Assembly: GCA_021234155.1 (NCBI GenBank)
Contig: JAJEKV010000004.1
Span: 8,064,109 to 8,128,108 of the forward strand
Origin: Isoetes taiwanensis
Taxonomy: Eukaryota > Streptophyta > Lycopodiopsida > Isoetales > Isoetaceae
Reading direction: 5' to 3'
Length of the DNA: 64,000 bases
The position numbers and the translations under genes were made by a program. The notes below the pieces were generated by a model that was not told where the DNA came from, searched no databases, and saw nothing but the letters and a program-made list of their open reading frames with translations. The stretch's first letter is position 1. Every line of letters starts with the position of its first letter. Positions 11,358 through 22,980 of the stretch are shown here, piece by piece.

Positions 11358-12322
11358 ATGGCTCGTCCAACCTTGCAGCAGTGGTATATGGATGGAGAAC
11401 ATTGGGACCCCGCGGTCCCCTTTGACCTTCTTCACCCTTATCTTCTCCAGCAGGTAGACCTTATCCCCAATATGCAGGCGCATCCCAATTATGCCGCCTT
11501 CCTTCAGTTCTACCGTGAAGAGATTTTACCTGCATGTGTCTACCACGACGATGACACACAACTCTGTCTCGACTTCCACACTTTGCTCGAGATGCTAGGA
11601 GATGATGAGCACGCCCGGAATGTCATCAAGGGCATAAGGAGGAGGGACCTAGTTCCTAAATATTTGTATTATGCATTTTGAATTGCGTATAGTTGTAAAA
11701 TTTTGCTTTGGCATACTCTTTAGCCATTTTATCGATTATGATCATTGTATCAATGAGTACAATCAAAATTGTTCGCTTCCATGATGCGTCCTTCTATCTA
11801 TTAGAGTTAGAGTGTAAGAAACATTGTTCAATGTTCTATATTCATCCCTACCGTCTTACAGACGAGACCCTCGAAGAATATGAAGAGAGAATTACCGACC
11901 AGATACGAAGGGATGATCCAGGACCGCCCGACCAGGATTATGGCCAAAGGTATGGGGAGTACCCGGAATGGGACGAAGGCTACGAGGTAGGGGAACCCGC
12001 ACAGCCAGGAGAGCCCTATGATCCAGCCAAGGGGATGGAAGTAGTTAACATTCTCAGGGAACGCGCCTTTGAGGACCTGAAGCAGACTCTTCGTCGCACA
12101 TGGGACTATTGGGACATGTCAAGGCACGAAGCTTTTGAGGATGCCAACGATCACCTGTGGCAGATTTTCTATGCATTAAGGAGGCTCTTCACTCTCCTTA
12201 TCATTAGCCCAACACTGGATTATCAACCTGTTATCGTCCAAGCCTGGGCTCGCTACAAGTTAGTGAGAGCCGTCCGCGAGAGCGTTCGTTACTCCATCTT
12301 GTATCCTTTCGCGAACCCCTAG
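11358..12322 (+). pseudogene. Shortened ORF-B-like reading frame of element I
   Basis: Two successive open frames, 11358-11681 (107 aa) and 11708-12322 (204 aa), lie upstream of gag. The first begins MARPTLQQWY and shows weak similarity to the start of ORF-B in element O (MATADFRRWY). Shared features are a QAxxxY...F stretch, an LPxCxY motif and LGDxxxxxxxI. The second part is acidic in its middle (about residues 70-115) and ends in a helix-rich region without a recognised domain. The two frames are separated by about 25 bp with stops, so they may be one broken ORF or two exons. Function is unknown. Position and partial similarity suggest an accessory protein of this chromovirus lineage, shorter than the 511-residue ORF-B. 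Confidence 0.5.
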
Positions 12323-12636
12323 GCCTGGTCCACTCAGTTCTGCTTCCTATGTTATGTGTAACCTGGAAGAATTGTGTAATGTAAAGTGTTTAACCCTGTG
12401 ATATATAACTTTAAGTTGTAAGTGACTTTTGATGTAATGACTCTGATAATAAAAACCTTTTCTGTTGTACTCCTCTATCTTCTTTCTCTAAATACTATCC
12501 GATATGACATTCTTTGTGAGACTTCATGTCACTGTAATTCTGCTTATACCTTCTTATACTCAATATAGACGGTGCACGCAATGCCGCCTGGCAGACACCT
12601 TCGAACGCCAGTCGACTAACACCGGAGCAGGAACTT

Positions 12637-13740
12637 ATGTTGATGAAGAGGCAGTTAGTCGAGTTACAAACTTATGTGTTGAATGCCAACCCTCCGCAAC
12701 TCGTACAGGAGGATGGACCGGAGTTACCTCCGTTGCCGCCAAGCCCACCACCCCAGCAGCCACTTGCACCTGAACCAAGCCCTGTACCCCAACGGAGGAA
12801 GCATCGTTACAAACGCCATCGAAGTTCCTCAAGGGATAGTGTCACATCTTCACAATCAGCCACCTCTGAGTCCTCCGTATCATCGGGTGAGCACCCCAAG
12901 CGCTGGGACAAGGAATACCGTAAGACGGTTGATACGGCCATAACCAGTATATGGAAAAACAGGAAACTGGCCCAGTTTGATGGGAAATCTAGGGGCGGAC
13001 TGAATGCAGAGTCCTGGTTGGACGAAATGAAGGAGTTTGGGAAATCCTATGGCATGACAGAAAAGGATACAGGAAAGGTTGCCACCACAAACCTTACAGG
13101 CGCTGCCCGCATTTGGTGGAAGGGCTATGCCAGAGCCAAGCATCTGGACAGGAGCAGATGCAAGTTCAAAAAGTTTGCCAAAGCTTTTAAGTCGCATTAT
13201 GTGCCTCGTGCGCACAAATGCCAACAAATCCAGACCTTCTACAGGTTAGAGTAGAAGGGTATGTCAGTTCAGGCCTACACTGATGAGTTCATGCGCTTGA
13301 GGCTGTATGTACCAGGGATGAATGAAAAGAGGGCGGTGGAGGGCTACATTGAAGGATTGGCCCCATCCATTAAACGAATGGTTAAGGCCATAGACCCAAA
13401 ATCAGTTGCAGAGGCTGAGGCTAAGGCATTGAGCCTCGAGGAGGACACACCAAGGAACCAGTATCCGCGTCCTGCTCCTTACTCGCAGCCACGCCCGTCC
13501 ACACCTTATCAACCCCGCTCACCGAGTCCGGGGCCCTCTCAGCAGAACTCCAACAGCCGCTAGGAAAAGAAGGTCACTTTCAACATGCCCGACAAACCGA
13601 ATAATGTCGGCAAGAAAGTTCGGAATCTCTTACAATCTATTTCCCAGGATGCCCGAGATCAGTTACGCAGAGATAAGGCATGTTACAGGTGTATGCGACC
13701 CGGGCACTACATGCAGAATTGCCCTTATGTCACACAAACT
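12637..13740 (+). pseudogene. gag: Gag of element I (capsid and zinc knuckle)
   Basis: One reading frame, continuous with pol, carrying TAG codons at 13252-13254 and 13561-13563. A proline-rich N-terminus and an Arg/Ser-rich stretch are followed by a Ty3-type capsid domain (LAQFDGKS, ESWLDEM, ARIWWKGYA, HYVPRAHKC). After the first TAG comes the second capsid half (QAYTDEFMRLRLYVPG). A CCHC zinc knuckle, [14 protein letters not shown], lies at about 13680-13725. The true start is probably upstream: an ATG at 12582 with a Kozak-like GCCGCC neighbourhood loses the frame by one base at about 12617, after which LTPEQELMLM runs into the annotated frame. Both TAG codons stand where related copies suggest Gln (CAG). 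Confidence 0.9.
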
Positions 13741-15760
13741 GCCCAGCTGGCCATGGCCGATCTCGATTGGGACGATCTGGAGTCTACACTACCTGTCGAG
13801 GAGGAGGCTCCCGAGTACATTCACGGTGAGTCCCATATCCTTGCAGCTATTGAAACCGGCACTGCTGAAAGTCAGCCTGCCGTTATTTCCACCATAGGTC
13901 AAGTAGACAGCAAACCTTTTATAATTCTGATGGATACGGGTAGTACACATAATTTTGCTTCTCCTAGAATGGCCCAGGTATTGCGGCTTGAAACTTTGAG
14001 ATCTCGACCGAAGCCTGTCACTTTAGCCAGTGGTAAGATCAGACATACGCATGGCCGCCGCATTAACCTTAAGATGCAGTTGCCAGGTGCACCAGTTGCA
14101 TTGGGTGCCAAATTAATGGATATTGGCAAATATGATCTTATTGTTGGTATGGAATTCTTGGCATCTGCAAAAGCCAATATAGACTGCGAGAAACGGGAAG
14201 TTACCTTCAACGCCGCTAACGGAGCCCGCGTAACTATAAAAGGTGACTCCTTAAACCCCATTATGCAGTCTATCACCATCAGGCAGTTAGATAAGGCTAT
14301 ACGTAAAGATAAGTTGCTTTGCATTATTAGACTTGCCTCCATTGAATCAGATGCCAAGCAGAAGCAAGTAGTTGATACCTTGCCGGAAGGGATTGCCAAT
14401 CTTCTCCGAGAATTTAGCGATCTTTTTCCAGATGAGATCCAGAAGCTTCCTCCTTTTAGAGGGGTAGAATGTGAGATAGCTTTGGAACCAGGTACTAAGC
14501 CTACCAGTAAGGCCCCGTACCGTATGAGTCCCCCTGAGTTGGCAGAGCTTAAGAAACAACTCCAGGAGTTACTAAACCTAGGTTTCATTCGGCCTAGTGT
14601 TTCGCCTTTTGGCGCTCCTATCCTTTTTGTTAAGAAAAAGGATGGCTCCTTGAGGATGTGTATTGATTATAGGCAGCTTAATAAATATACCATCAAGAAT
14701 CGGTATGCTTTGCCTAGGGCAGATGACCTAATGGACCAGTTGCAAGGGGCCAAGTACTTTTCAAAGATTGACTTACGCTCCGGATACCATCAGATAAGGA
14801 TTAAAGAGGAGGACATCCATAAATCTGCCTTTCGCACTAGATATGGGCATTACGAGTTTATCGTTATGCCTTTTGGATTAACTAATGCCCCCGCAACCTT
14901 TATGCGGTTAATGAATGATGTCTTCCGACAATACTTGGATGATTTTGTTGTTATTTTCTTTGACGACATTCTCATCTATAGTAAAACCCTGGAGGAGCAT
15001 GAGAAACATCTTCGGTTGGCCCTAGAAAAGCTAAGACGCCATCAGCTCTTTGCCAAGTTCTCTAAATGCAAGTTTGCCACTCCCAAGGTGGATTATTTGG
15101 GACATATCATTTCAGCAGAGGGCATTGCTACAGATCCAGCAAAGATAGAGGCAGTAAAGGACTGGCCTATTCCAGGTAATGTTTCCGAGGTCCGAAGCTT
15201 CTTAGGACTAGCTGGATATTATCGCAAGTTTGTTAAGGATTTTGCAAAGATTGCCGCACCTCTTACTGATCTCACAAAGCACGAGAAGGTGAAGGATTGG
15301 ATTGAACACTGGAAAGCAAAAGTCCAGGTAGGTTTTCAGCAGCTTAAGGATGCTTTAACCTCAGCACCAGTCCTCACATTACCCGACCCTGAAAAGGATA
15401 AGCTAGTGGCAACAGATGCCAGTAAGATTGCTACTGGGGGAGTCCTAATGCAGGAGGGGAGGGTTATTGCCTACGATTCAAAGAAAATGAACGAAACAGA
15501 GCAGCGATACCCTACTCATGATCAGGAATTGTTAGCAGTTGTCCGCGCTCTGCGGATATGGAGACACTACTTCTTGGTAGAAGATTCCAGCTGGATACGG
15601 ATCATCAGAGTCTCCGTTACTTATCCACCCAGCCAAATCTCAATCTCCGTCAGAGAAGATGGATGGAATTTCTGGAGGAGTATGACTTTGAGATTATGTA
15701 TAAGCCTGGGAAGCACAATGTGGTTGCGGATGCATTGTCACGCCATCCCTTAGTAACCCA
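13741..15760 (+). pseudogene. pol: Protease, reverse transcriptase and RNase H of element I
   Basis: This continues the gag frame. The aspartic protease active site is [13 protein letters not shown] at about 13925-13965. The RT contains [19 protein letters not shown] (about 14625-14680), an intact motif [13 protein letters not shown] and the catalytic FFDDILIYS (about 14955-14980). The RT connection ([21 protein letters not shown]) is followed by an RNase H beginning [17 protein letters not shown] frameshift at about 15575 moves RNase H into the frame starting near 15558 ([19 protein letters not shown]). Spacing and motifs are those of plant chromoviruses. The catalytic Asp residues are all present, so apart from stops and frameshifts this pol is well preserved. 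Confidence 0.95.
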
Positions 15761-17341
15761 AACCCATTGTAATGCAATTTCTACACTCACTAGTGAGTTT
15801 GGGAAACAGATAGAACAGACCTTGGCCACAGATCCCGAGTTCTGTGAAGTCTGGAATAGTTTGGCTAAGGAAGCTCGCACAGATAAAGAGCGCGAAGCTT
15901 TCCGTTCGTATAAGAAAGAGGGCACCTTGTTATATTACAAGGATAAGTTGTGTGTACCTGAGACTTCAGGAGTACGTAAGCTGATTCTCCATGACACGCA
16001 CAATAGCCCTATAGCTGGACATGCAGGTTTTATGAAGACCTACTTTAAGATCCGCTCCAGTTATTTCTGGCCTTCGATGAAAAAGGACATTGCCAGGTAC
16101 ATTAAGCAATGTCAAGTGTGTCAGCAGACCAAGGCGGAACAATTAAGGACTCCAGGAGAGTTGCAACCTCTGGATGTGCCCAACGCTAAGTGGGAAGTGA
16201 TCACCATGGATTTCATTGTGGGCCTTCCACGTACTCTCCGTGGATATGATGCATTGATGGTAGTGGTCGACAAATTGTCGAAAATGGATCATTTCTTGCC
16301 ATGTCGTACCACGGATACCGCCTTCGATACCGCTTTGCTATTTGCAAAGGAAATCTTCAGGTTGCATGGAATGCCACGAGTTATTGTATCTGACAGGGAT
16401 CCCAAATTTGTAAGTGCATTCTGGAAAGATTTATTTGCCACCATCCAGACCAAGCTTGCTATGAGCACCGCATATCATCCTCAGACGGATGGTCAGACAG
16501 AGCGTACCAATCGTAGGATATGCTACGAAGTTATGTGTGGAGTAAGCAATCCCAATGGGATGACTATATTTATCTGGTCGAATTTGCCTATAACAGTATG
16601 AAACATGAGTCTTCCAGAATGTCTCCCTTCATGATAAACTATGGTTATCAATGCCTTACTCCCAACACATGGCATAACCCCGTTTCTAAAGTGGAGGTTT
16701 CTCAACAACTCCTATTGGAAATGCAAGCTCTGGTTGAAGAAGTTCGTGATTACCTATTGGCTGCACGCAACCGTCAAAAGAGTGTAGCAGATAAGCATAG
16801 AACCCCACGAGTCTTCCAGGTGGGTGAATCGGTTTGGCTTAAGATTAAGGTAAAATGAGCCAAGCTTAAGATTGGTAACTGCAAAAAGCTAGCACCCAGA
16901 TGGGCTGGGCCGTTCAAGATCACTGAACGTATTGGGGAGCAAGCATATCGCCTCGATTTGCCACCCCGCTTGAAAATCCACAAGGTCTTTCATGTGAGTC
17001 TTCTAAAGCAGCACACCCCAGATCCAGAGCAGATCTTGGATACACCCACCCTACTTGAAATGACAGAAGAGCAATTAGATATGGTGCCTGAAGCTCTTCT
17101 TGATCGAGCATATAAGCAGACTCGGAGGACCCAGATGCTGCAATACTTGGTCAAGTGGAAGCACTTGCCAGTGGAGGATGCTATGTGGGTGATGGAAACA
17201 GACCTTGAAAAGCACTATCCCGACTTCATGCGCGAATCTCAAGGCCGCACCATCAACGATGCTATCAACCCCGCTCCCGCCGGTAAGCTTGAAGGCTTGA
17301 TTCGTCGAGAATCAGGCAGTAGAGGGGTAGATGCATCGTAG
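15761..17341 (+). pseudogene. int: Integrase with C-terminal chromodomain of element I
   Basis: The HHCC zinc-binding domain ([13 protein letters not shown] ... CQVCQQTK) lies at about 15990-16135. The catalytic core has the first Asp in ITMDFIVGLP, the second in VSDRDPKF and the Glu in HPQTDGQTERTNR. A frameshift at about 16515 breaks the frame shortly after the Glu; the next frame starts near 16520. A TGA at 16856-16858 interrupts KVK|AKL. The C-terminal part contains the GPF/Y-like segment and a chromodomain at about 17130-17230 (YLVKWKHLPVEDAMWV). The tyrosine normally following KWKG in canonical chromodomains is replaced (KWKHLP), as in plant chromoviruses whose histone-binding cage is incomplete. 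Such chromodomains are thought to guide integration to particular chromatin. Confidence 0.95.
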
Positions 17342-17931
17342 TTAACAACAGTTACCGATGATGGGATCACCTTCGTGTTCCTTAGGACGTGGTGTACTGT
17401 CAATGTGGACACGACTGCGAACTGCTTGTAAAGCATGTAGTTCATAGCCGCATTCGTCTTGGCTATAATAGGAACTTGGCCATTCCTTACGCCGCAATGA
17501 ATTGCGAACCATAGGCATGATAGGTTCCTTGTAGATAAATTTTCTTTTATTTCTTATAGGGGGTGGACCCTTCAACCACAACCTAATTATCTTATCTATA
17601 TAAACTGATATATTCACATGTGCAGGCCAGTGAGCAGTACGTGACCTGCCCATGTATAGAGGGTTGCTGATGACCCGACTTTTCCAGTTTTCATTGTGTT
17701 TACATGCAATTCCTTCTCGTTACCCGGATATTTGATATTGGACTTCGGTCCTTGAACATGTTGCTTATGATAATCATGTGAACTGCACTTCGGTGCTTAA
17801 ACTGTTTTAAACTTTGCGGTTTTAATATATTACTTTCGGCAATAAGGAATTACCTTCCTTCATAATCTCATTTACTACATTTGTATCTAACTCCAATGCT
17901 GAGGACAACATTAATTCTAAGGAGGGGAGAA
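17342..17931 (+). other. 3' UTR and polypurine tract of element I
   Basis: No gene. The stretch ends with AAGGAGGGGAGAA (17919-17931) immediately before the 3' LTR, a clear plus-strand primer. The same GGGGAGAA end is found in element O. Confidence 0.85.
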
Positions 17932-19626
17932 TGTGACGTTCCAAGTATTTATACGGTATACGTATAAATATATTGACACGTCACCCAGTATAGATACGCC
18001 ACCATGGGGTATGGTAACCTAGGGGGTTGACCTAAAAGGGATTAAATTAGCTATGCTAATTTAATTATTAAGGATAATAACCTATAATTAAGGAATTAAT
18101 ATGTAAAAGGGATAATTAAGTTAATTATGGTTTGGGAAGGTGCCACTTGGCCAAAATCGATTGGCTAACATGGTGATGCTAATTGGAGGCATCAAGGTGG
18201 ATCACTACCCCCCATATCAGCCATAATCGACCAGGAGGAGTGGAGCGCCACCTTTGAGGAGCTGAGCGCCTACCTACCTTTGCCAAGCTGAGCGCCACCT
18301 TCACCCAGCTGAGCGCCACCCTTGCCTAGCACGTACCTGTGTAGCCAGAGCTAAACGTCAAGCCCCAAGAAGATGGAAGCACCCAACGATAACGGGTCTA
18401 GCAGGAACTCGGGTAGGTGGCTAGTATAGGTTGATATTCTAGGGTAGCGCCCCTTTTGGGCACTTGTTGTGTTGTTTTGTCTGTTCTCTCTGTGTTTTAC
18501 TCGTAGGAACTAACCCTTGATTGTAAAGGTAAGTTCTCTTTATATTCTGATTCTGGTTTTGCTCGTAAAGGATGGATTGATAGTTCTTTGCATAGTATTA
18601 CTCTGGAAATGGGGGAAATAAGGGGGGTAGAGACCTCTGAGCTCATGTATGATAGTATGCTCCTAGATAGAGCCCTGTAATATTCCCATTAAATGCGGCC
18701 TGTGCACAAGAGACCACCGAGTCGTGGATGCTATGGAATGGCTTAGCACCAAACAAGGGACACAGTGGTGAAGTGGGGGTGGGGTCTTGCACGAACATAA
18801 AAGGCTCCCCGAGACTCCTACGCTGGACTAGGCCTAATAGCCGGCCCGGTGAGCTAAGCGCGATCCAGCCGGGTATGGGTCCGACACTCCCCACGGTACA
18901 GAGGTGTGACCCGCATGGGGCATCCCGTACTTTGAGTAGATTTAGGGCGCAGTAAGTCTGTGCGGATCAAGGGGGTCGCCGATGCGGCACGTATTCTCTA
19001 GTCCACCCATGGAACCTTTGTGATCCCGGAAGGGGACGCTTTCCGACCTGCCTCATCATCGGACGGGGCTTCATGAACCCCTGTAGTAGGCTCGAAGGGT
19101 GATACCTTGAGTCTGCGTTAATGCGGAAGGCTATAGCGATGCCATAGCATGATTCGACTCATCCGCAAAGTGTGCACGTGGAAGGGGCGGATGGAGTGGA
19201 CAACCCTAGCCAATGTTCTATGCCGCCAACGCCATGCCAAGATTCGATCTGGCGATCTCTTGAGACCTAGCCGTCGGTCGATCCTCACCGAGTCCGAGCG
19301 GGGTAGAACCATGGGTTTGGGGTGTTTTCTTAGGTTTAGATGCATATTCTTTGCCGTTGGTATTTGGATGGATGCGCCACCCTTCGTGGTGGTTATTTAT
19401 ATGTGATTTATGCTGTGTGCTAATCCTTGTATTCACGCTTCCGCGACGTAGGAGCCCCATTGAAGGCGTGGGCCGAATGACCCCTCTGTGTCCTTCACTT
19501 GAGCGTCTTATTATAGATGGCCCGAGTTAGACGGAGGGCCCTGCTCGTGGCGAGCTGGTCGCCATGGGAGGGGAAAGTCCCCGTATGTATACGTCCGAGG
19601 GTCGTATATGTTCAGGGAGCGTCACA
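17932..19626 (+). repeat. 3' LTR of element I
   Basis: 1695 bp, near-identical to 6036-7726. Differences are mostly single substitutions and small indels, concentrated in the counterpart of 6870-7250. It ends CGTCACA, followed by the CCTGA target duplication. Confidence 0.95.
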
Positions 19627-19631
19627 CCTGA
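19627..19631. repeat. Target site duplication of element I (right), CCTGA
   Basis: Second copy of the CCTGA found at 6031-6035. It lies inside the last codons of element O pol. Confidence 0.95.
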
Positions 19632-20715
19632 GCCGATTTCTTCGGAGATGACCTTGCCGTCCCATTGCTCCATAAACTGTGGGTACTGCTTTATTAGGTC
19701 CTTCTTAAGTACCCATGTCGCGTCTTCCACCGGCAAGTGTTTCCACTTGACCAAATATTGGAGAAACTCTGATCTCATTGTTTTCTTGAAGGCTTTATCA
19801 AGAATCAATTCTGGAACTATCTCCAGCTGCTCTTCTGTCATTTCCAACAATGTTGGAGTGTCCAAGACTTCATCTGGATTTGAAGTATGCTTCTTCAACA
19901 AACTCACGTGGAAGACTTTATGAATCTTTAGGTGTGCTGGTAGCTCTAACTTGTAGGATTGATTACCTACTCCCTTGGCTATTCTGAAAGGTCCAGGCCA
20001 CCTTGGAGCAAGCTTCTTACAATTTTCGATGCGGAGCTTCGCCTGCTTCACTTTGATCTTGAGCCACACGTTGTCGCCAACTTGGAACTCTCTGACCGTC
20101 CGATGCTTGTCGGCGACGCTCTTTTGTCGACTCCTTGCCGCAAGAAGATATCCTCGGACCTCTTCCATCAGCTGCTGCATGTCGGCCAACATTTACTGCG
20201 AAATCTCTACTTTTGACACAGGATTGTGCCAAGTGTCTGGAGTTAGACATTGGTAGCCATAGTTGATCATGAACGGTGATATCTGGGATGATTCCTGCTT
20301 GGTGCTATTATAAGCGAATCGAACTCTACCAAGTGAATATACTCTTCCCACATACTTTGCTTGTTCCAGACATAGTTTCGTAGCATATCTTCCAAAATTC
20401 TGTTGGTCCGTTCTGTTTGCCCATCCGTCTGAGGATGATAGGCCGTGCTCATGGACAGCTTCGTCTGAATCGTCGCAAAAAGATCATGCCAAAAGGCGCT
20501 CATGAACTTCGGGTCTCTGTTGGAGATGATGTCTCTCGGCATGCCATGGAGCCTGAAGATTTCCTTGGTGAAGAGAGCTGTCGTATCCACGGCTGTGTCG
20601 GTAGTCCTGCAAGGCACAAAGTGTGCCATCTTCGACAACTTGTCGACCACAACCATCAAGGCATCTTACCCTCTTACTGTCCTCGGGAGCCCTGTTATGA
20701 AGTCCATACTAATGA
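19632..20715 (-). pseudogene. int: Integrase core and chromodomain of element O
   Basis: Minus strand, in element sense from 20715 down to the insertion junction. The first catalytic Asp lies in ISMDFITGLP, where the preceding Trp codon has become TGA at about 20710. The second is in ISNRDPKFMSAF, which reads N in place of the D found in element I (VSDRDPKF). HPQTDGQTERTNR carries the Glu. A frame change at about 20300 separates the core from the C-terminal part (MLADMQQLMEEVRGYLL onward). A chromodomain follows at about 19690-19780 (LQYLVKWKHLPVEDATWV). Element I is inserted just after EEIGSG; the native frame would end five codons later beyond the insertion. Sequence and layout closely parallel element I. 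Confidence 0.92.
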
Positions 20716-22980
20716 CTTCTCACTTAGCGTTTGGCACCGCTAATGGTTCCAATGCCCCTGGAATTCGAAGCTGCTCTGCCTTCGTCTGCTGACACAGCTG
20801 ACACTCTTTGATGTAGCGAGCTATCTGCTTCTTCATCCCTGGCCAATAATAGCAGCTGCGCACTTTGAAATATGTCTTCATAAATCCTGCGTGGCCAGCT
20901 ATTGGACTGTTGTGGGTGTCATGGAGAATCAACTTCCTTACACCGGATGATTCGGGCACAAACAACTTATCTTTATGGTACAACAGGTTGCCTTCCTTCT
21001 TATAATGTTTGAAGGCTTCCCGTTCCTTATCTGTTCTAGCCTCCTTAGAGAGGCTTGCCCATACCTCCTTGAAATCACCATCCAACGGCAATGTCTCCTC
21101 AATTTTCTTACCAAACTCACTCGAAAGAGTTGATATAGCATTATAATGCGTTCTCGTCCCGAATGGTCTCCTAGAGAGGGCATCTGCAACAACATTAAGC
21201 TTGCCGAGCTTATACACTATGTCAAAATCATATTCCTCAAGGAATTCTATCCACCTCCTTTGCTTTATATTGAGGAGTGGTTGGGTGAAAAGATATTGAA
21301 GGCTCTGGTGATCAGTATCTAACTGAAACTTCCTCCCCATCAAGTAATGCCTCCAAATTCTTAGTGCCCTGACAATGGCTAACAACTCTTGATCATGGAT
21401 CGGGTAGCGCGTCTCGGCATCGTTCATCTTTCGGGAGTCATAGGCTACTACCCGCTCTTCTTGCATGAGCACTGCGCCTGTGGCAATCTTACTTTCATCT
21501 GTCGCCACAAGCTTGTCCTTCTCTGGGTCTGGCAGGGTCAAGATGGGGGCGGTTGTCAAAGCTTCCTTCAACATCTCGAATCCTGCTTGGGCCTGGGCCT
21601 TCTTCTGCCAATGATCTGCCCAATCCTTCATTTTTTCCGCCCTCGTCAAATCTGTTAGCGGGGCCGCTATTTTTGCAAAGTTCTTCACGAACTTCCTGTA
21701 GTACCCTGCTAGGCCAAGAAAGCTTTTGACCTCGTGGATGTTCTTCGGCGCCGGCCACTGTATGACGGCTTCAATCTTGGCAGGATCCATCGAAATCCCC
21801 TCCGATGAGATCACATGACCCAGGTATTCCACCCTCTCCATTACGAACTGGCACTTCGATAACTTAGCGTACAACTGGTGTCTTCTTAGCTTCTCGAGCA
21901 CTTTCCTTAAGTGTTGTACATGCTCTTCAAGGGATTTGCTATATACCAGAATATCATCAAAGAATACTATCACAAAAGTATCCAAGAACTCCCTGAAGAT
22001 GTCGTTCATGAGCGGGGCATTTGACAAGCCAAACGGCATTACCGTGAACTCTAATGCCCATACCTGGTCCTGAATGCTGTTTTGTGGACGTCTTCTTCCT
22101 TTATCCTGATTTGATAGTACCCCGACCTCAGGTATATCTTGGAGAAAACCTTCGCCCCTTGGAGCTGATCCATCAGGTCATCCGATCTGGGAAGTGCATA
22201 CTTATTCTTGATAGTGTGCTTGTTCAGCTGCCTGTAATCTATGCACATCCTCAAGCTGCCATCCTTCTTCTTCACAAAAAGAATGGGTGCTCCAAACGGT
22301 GAGACGCTAGGTCTAATGAACCCTAGGTCAAGCAACTCCTGCAATTGCTTCTTCAACTCGGTCAGCTCTTTCGTCGTCATCATGTACGGAGCTTTGCTCG
22401 TCGGCTTTGTACCTGGTTCGAGTGCTATCTCGCACTCAACTCCCCTGTAAGGAGGAAGCTGTTTGATCTCGTCTGGGAAGAGATCATGGAACTCCTTGAT
22501 CAACTTAGCTATCTGCTTTGGCAACTTGCTGAGCACCCTATCTTCCTTGCTTTCCTCTGACTCGGGCTCTTCGATCTGAAGCTTGAAGATATAGTCTATC
22601 TGCTCGCTCTTTATGCACTTGAGCAGCCACTTACTAGACATACACTGCATGATAGGAACAACTTCTGTACCTGTAATTTCTATGATTTTGCCGTTGGGCG
22701 CCATGAGGGTCACCTTCCACTTCCCACAATCAATGATGGCTCCTGCTGGTCCAAGATACTCCATTCCTATGATCAAATCATACTTCCCGATGCCCATCAC
22801 TTCTGCCCCCATTTGGATGTTGATCCCTGGCAAGTCGATGTCAAAGTTTATCCTCTTGCCTATCGTGTGTCTCACTGCCCCGCTTGCTAACACCACGGGT
22901 TCGGCTTTGACTTCAAAGGCTTGAGCTTCAACATCTCAACCATTCTTGGAGACACAAAGTTGTGGGTGCTTCCCGAATCT
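20716..22980 (-). pseudogene. pol: Protease, RT, RNase H and integrase zinc domain of element O
   Basis: Minus strand. The protease active site reads VLIDSGSTHNFVS (about 22945-22985). RT motifs are [19 protein letters not shown], then motif A as [12 protein letters not shown], in which the catalytic Asp (GAC) has become Tyr (TAC) at about 22132. The second catalytic motif is FFDDILVYS at about 21950. A one-base loss at about 22045 (the ...CATTAGAGTTC region) shifts the frame, and five codons (ATFMR in element I) are missing nearby. RNase H ([23 protein letters not shown]) and the integrase HHCC domain ([22 protein letters not shown]) follow. Loss of the RT motif A Asp would abolish polymerase activity independently of the frameshifts. 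Confidence 0.95.

Larger units (their letters stand above)
6036..19626 (+). mobile_element. Element I: Ty3/gypsy chromovirus nested in element O
   Basis: A complete 13.6-kb LTR retrotransposon in plus orientation. LTRs are at 6036-7726 and 17932-19626, with ends TGTGACG...CGTCACA and target duplication CCTGA. The PBS (TGGTATCAGAGC) starts two bases after the 5' LTR, and a polypurine tract adjoins the 3' LTR. Inside are a 3.6-kb leader with no recognised gene, a short two-part ORF resembling ORF-B of element O, then gag, protease, RT, RNase H, integrase and chromodomain. The two LTRs differ by few substitutions and small indels, so insertion was relatively recent. Two in-frame TAG codons, one TGA and at least two frameshifts disable gag-pol. 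It belongs to the same lineage as O (similar pol and LTR ends) but is a distinct family. Confidence 0.95.

Noticed and set aside
13899-14588. 229-codon minus-strand frame in element I
   Set aside because: It lies antisense to the protease-RT frame, whose motifs are unambiguous.
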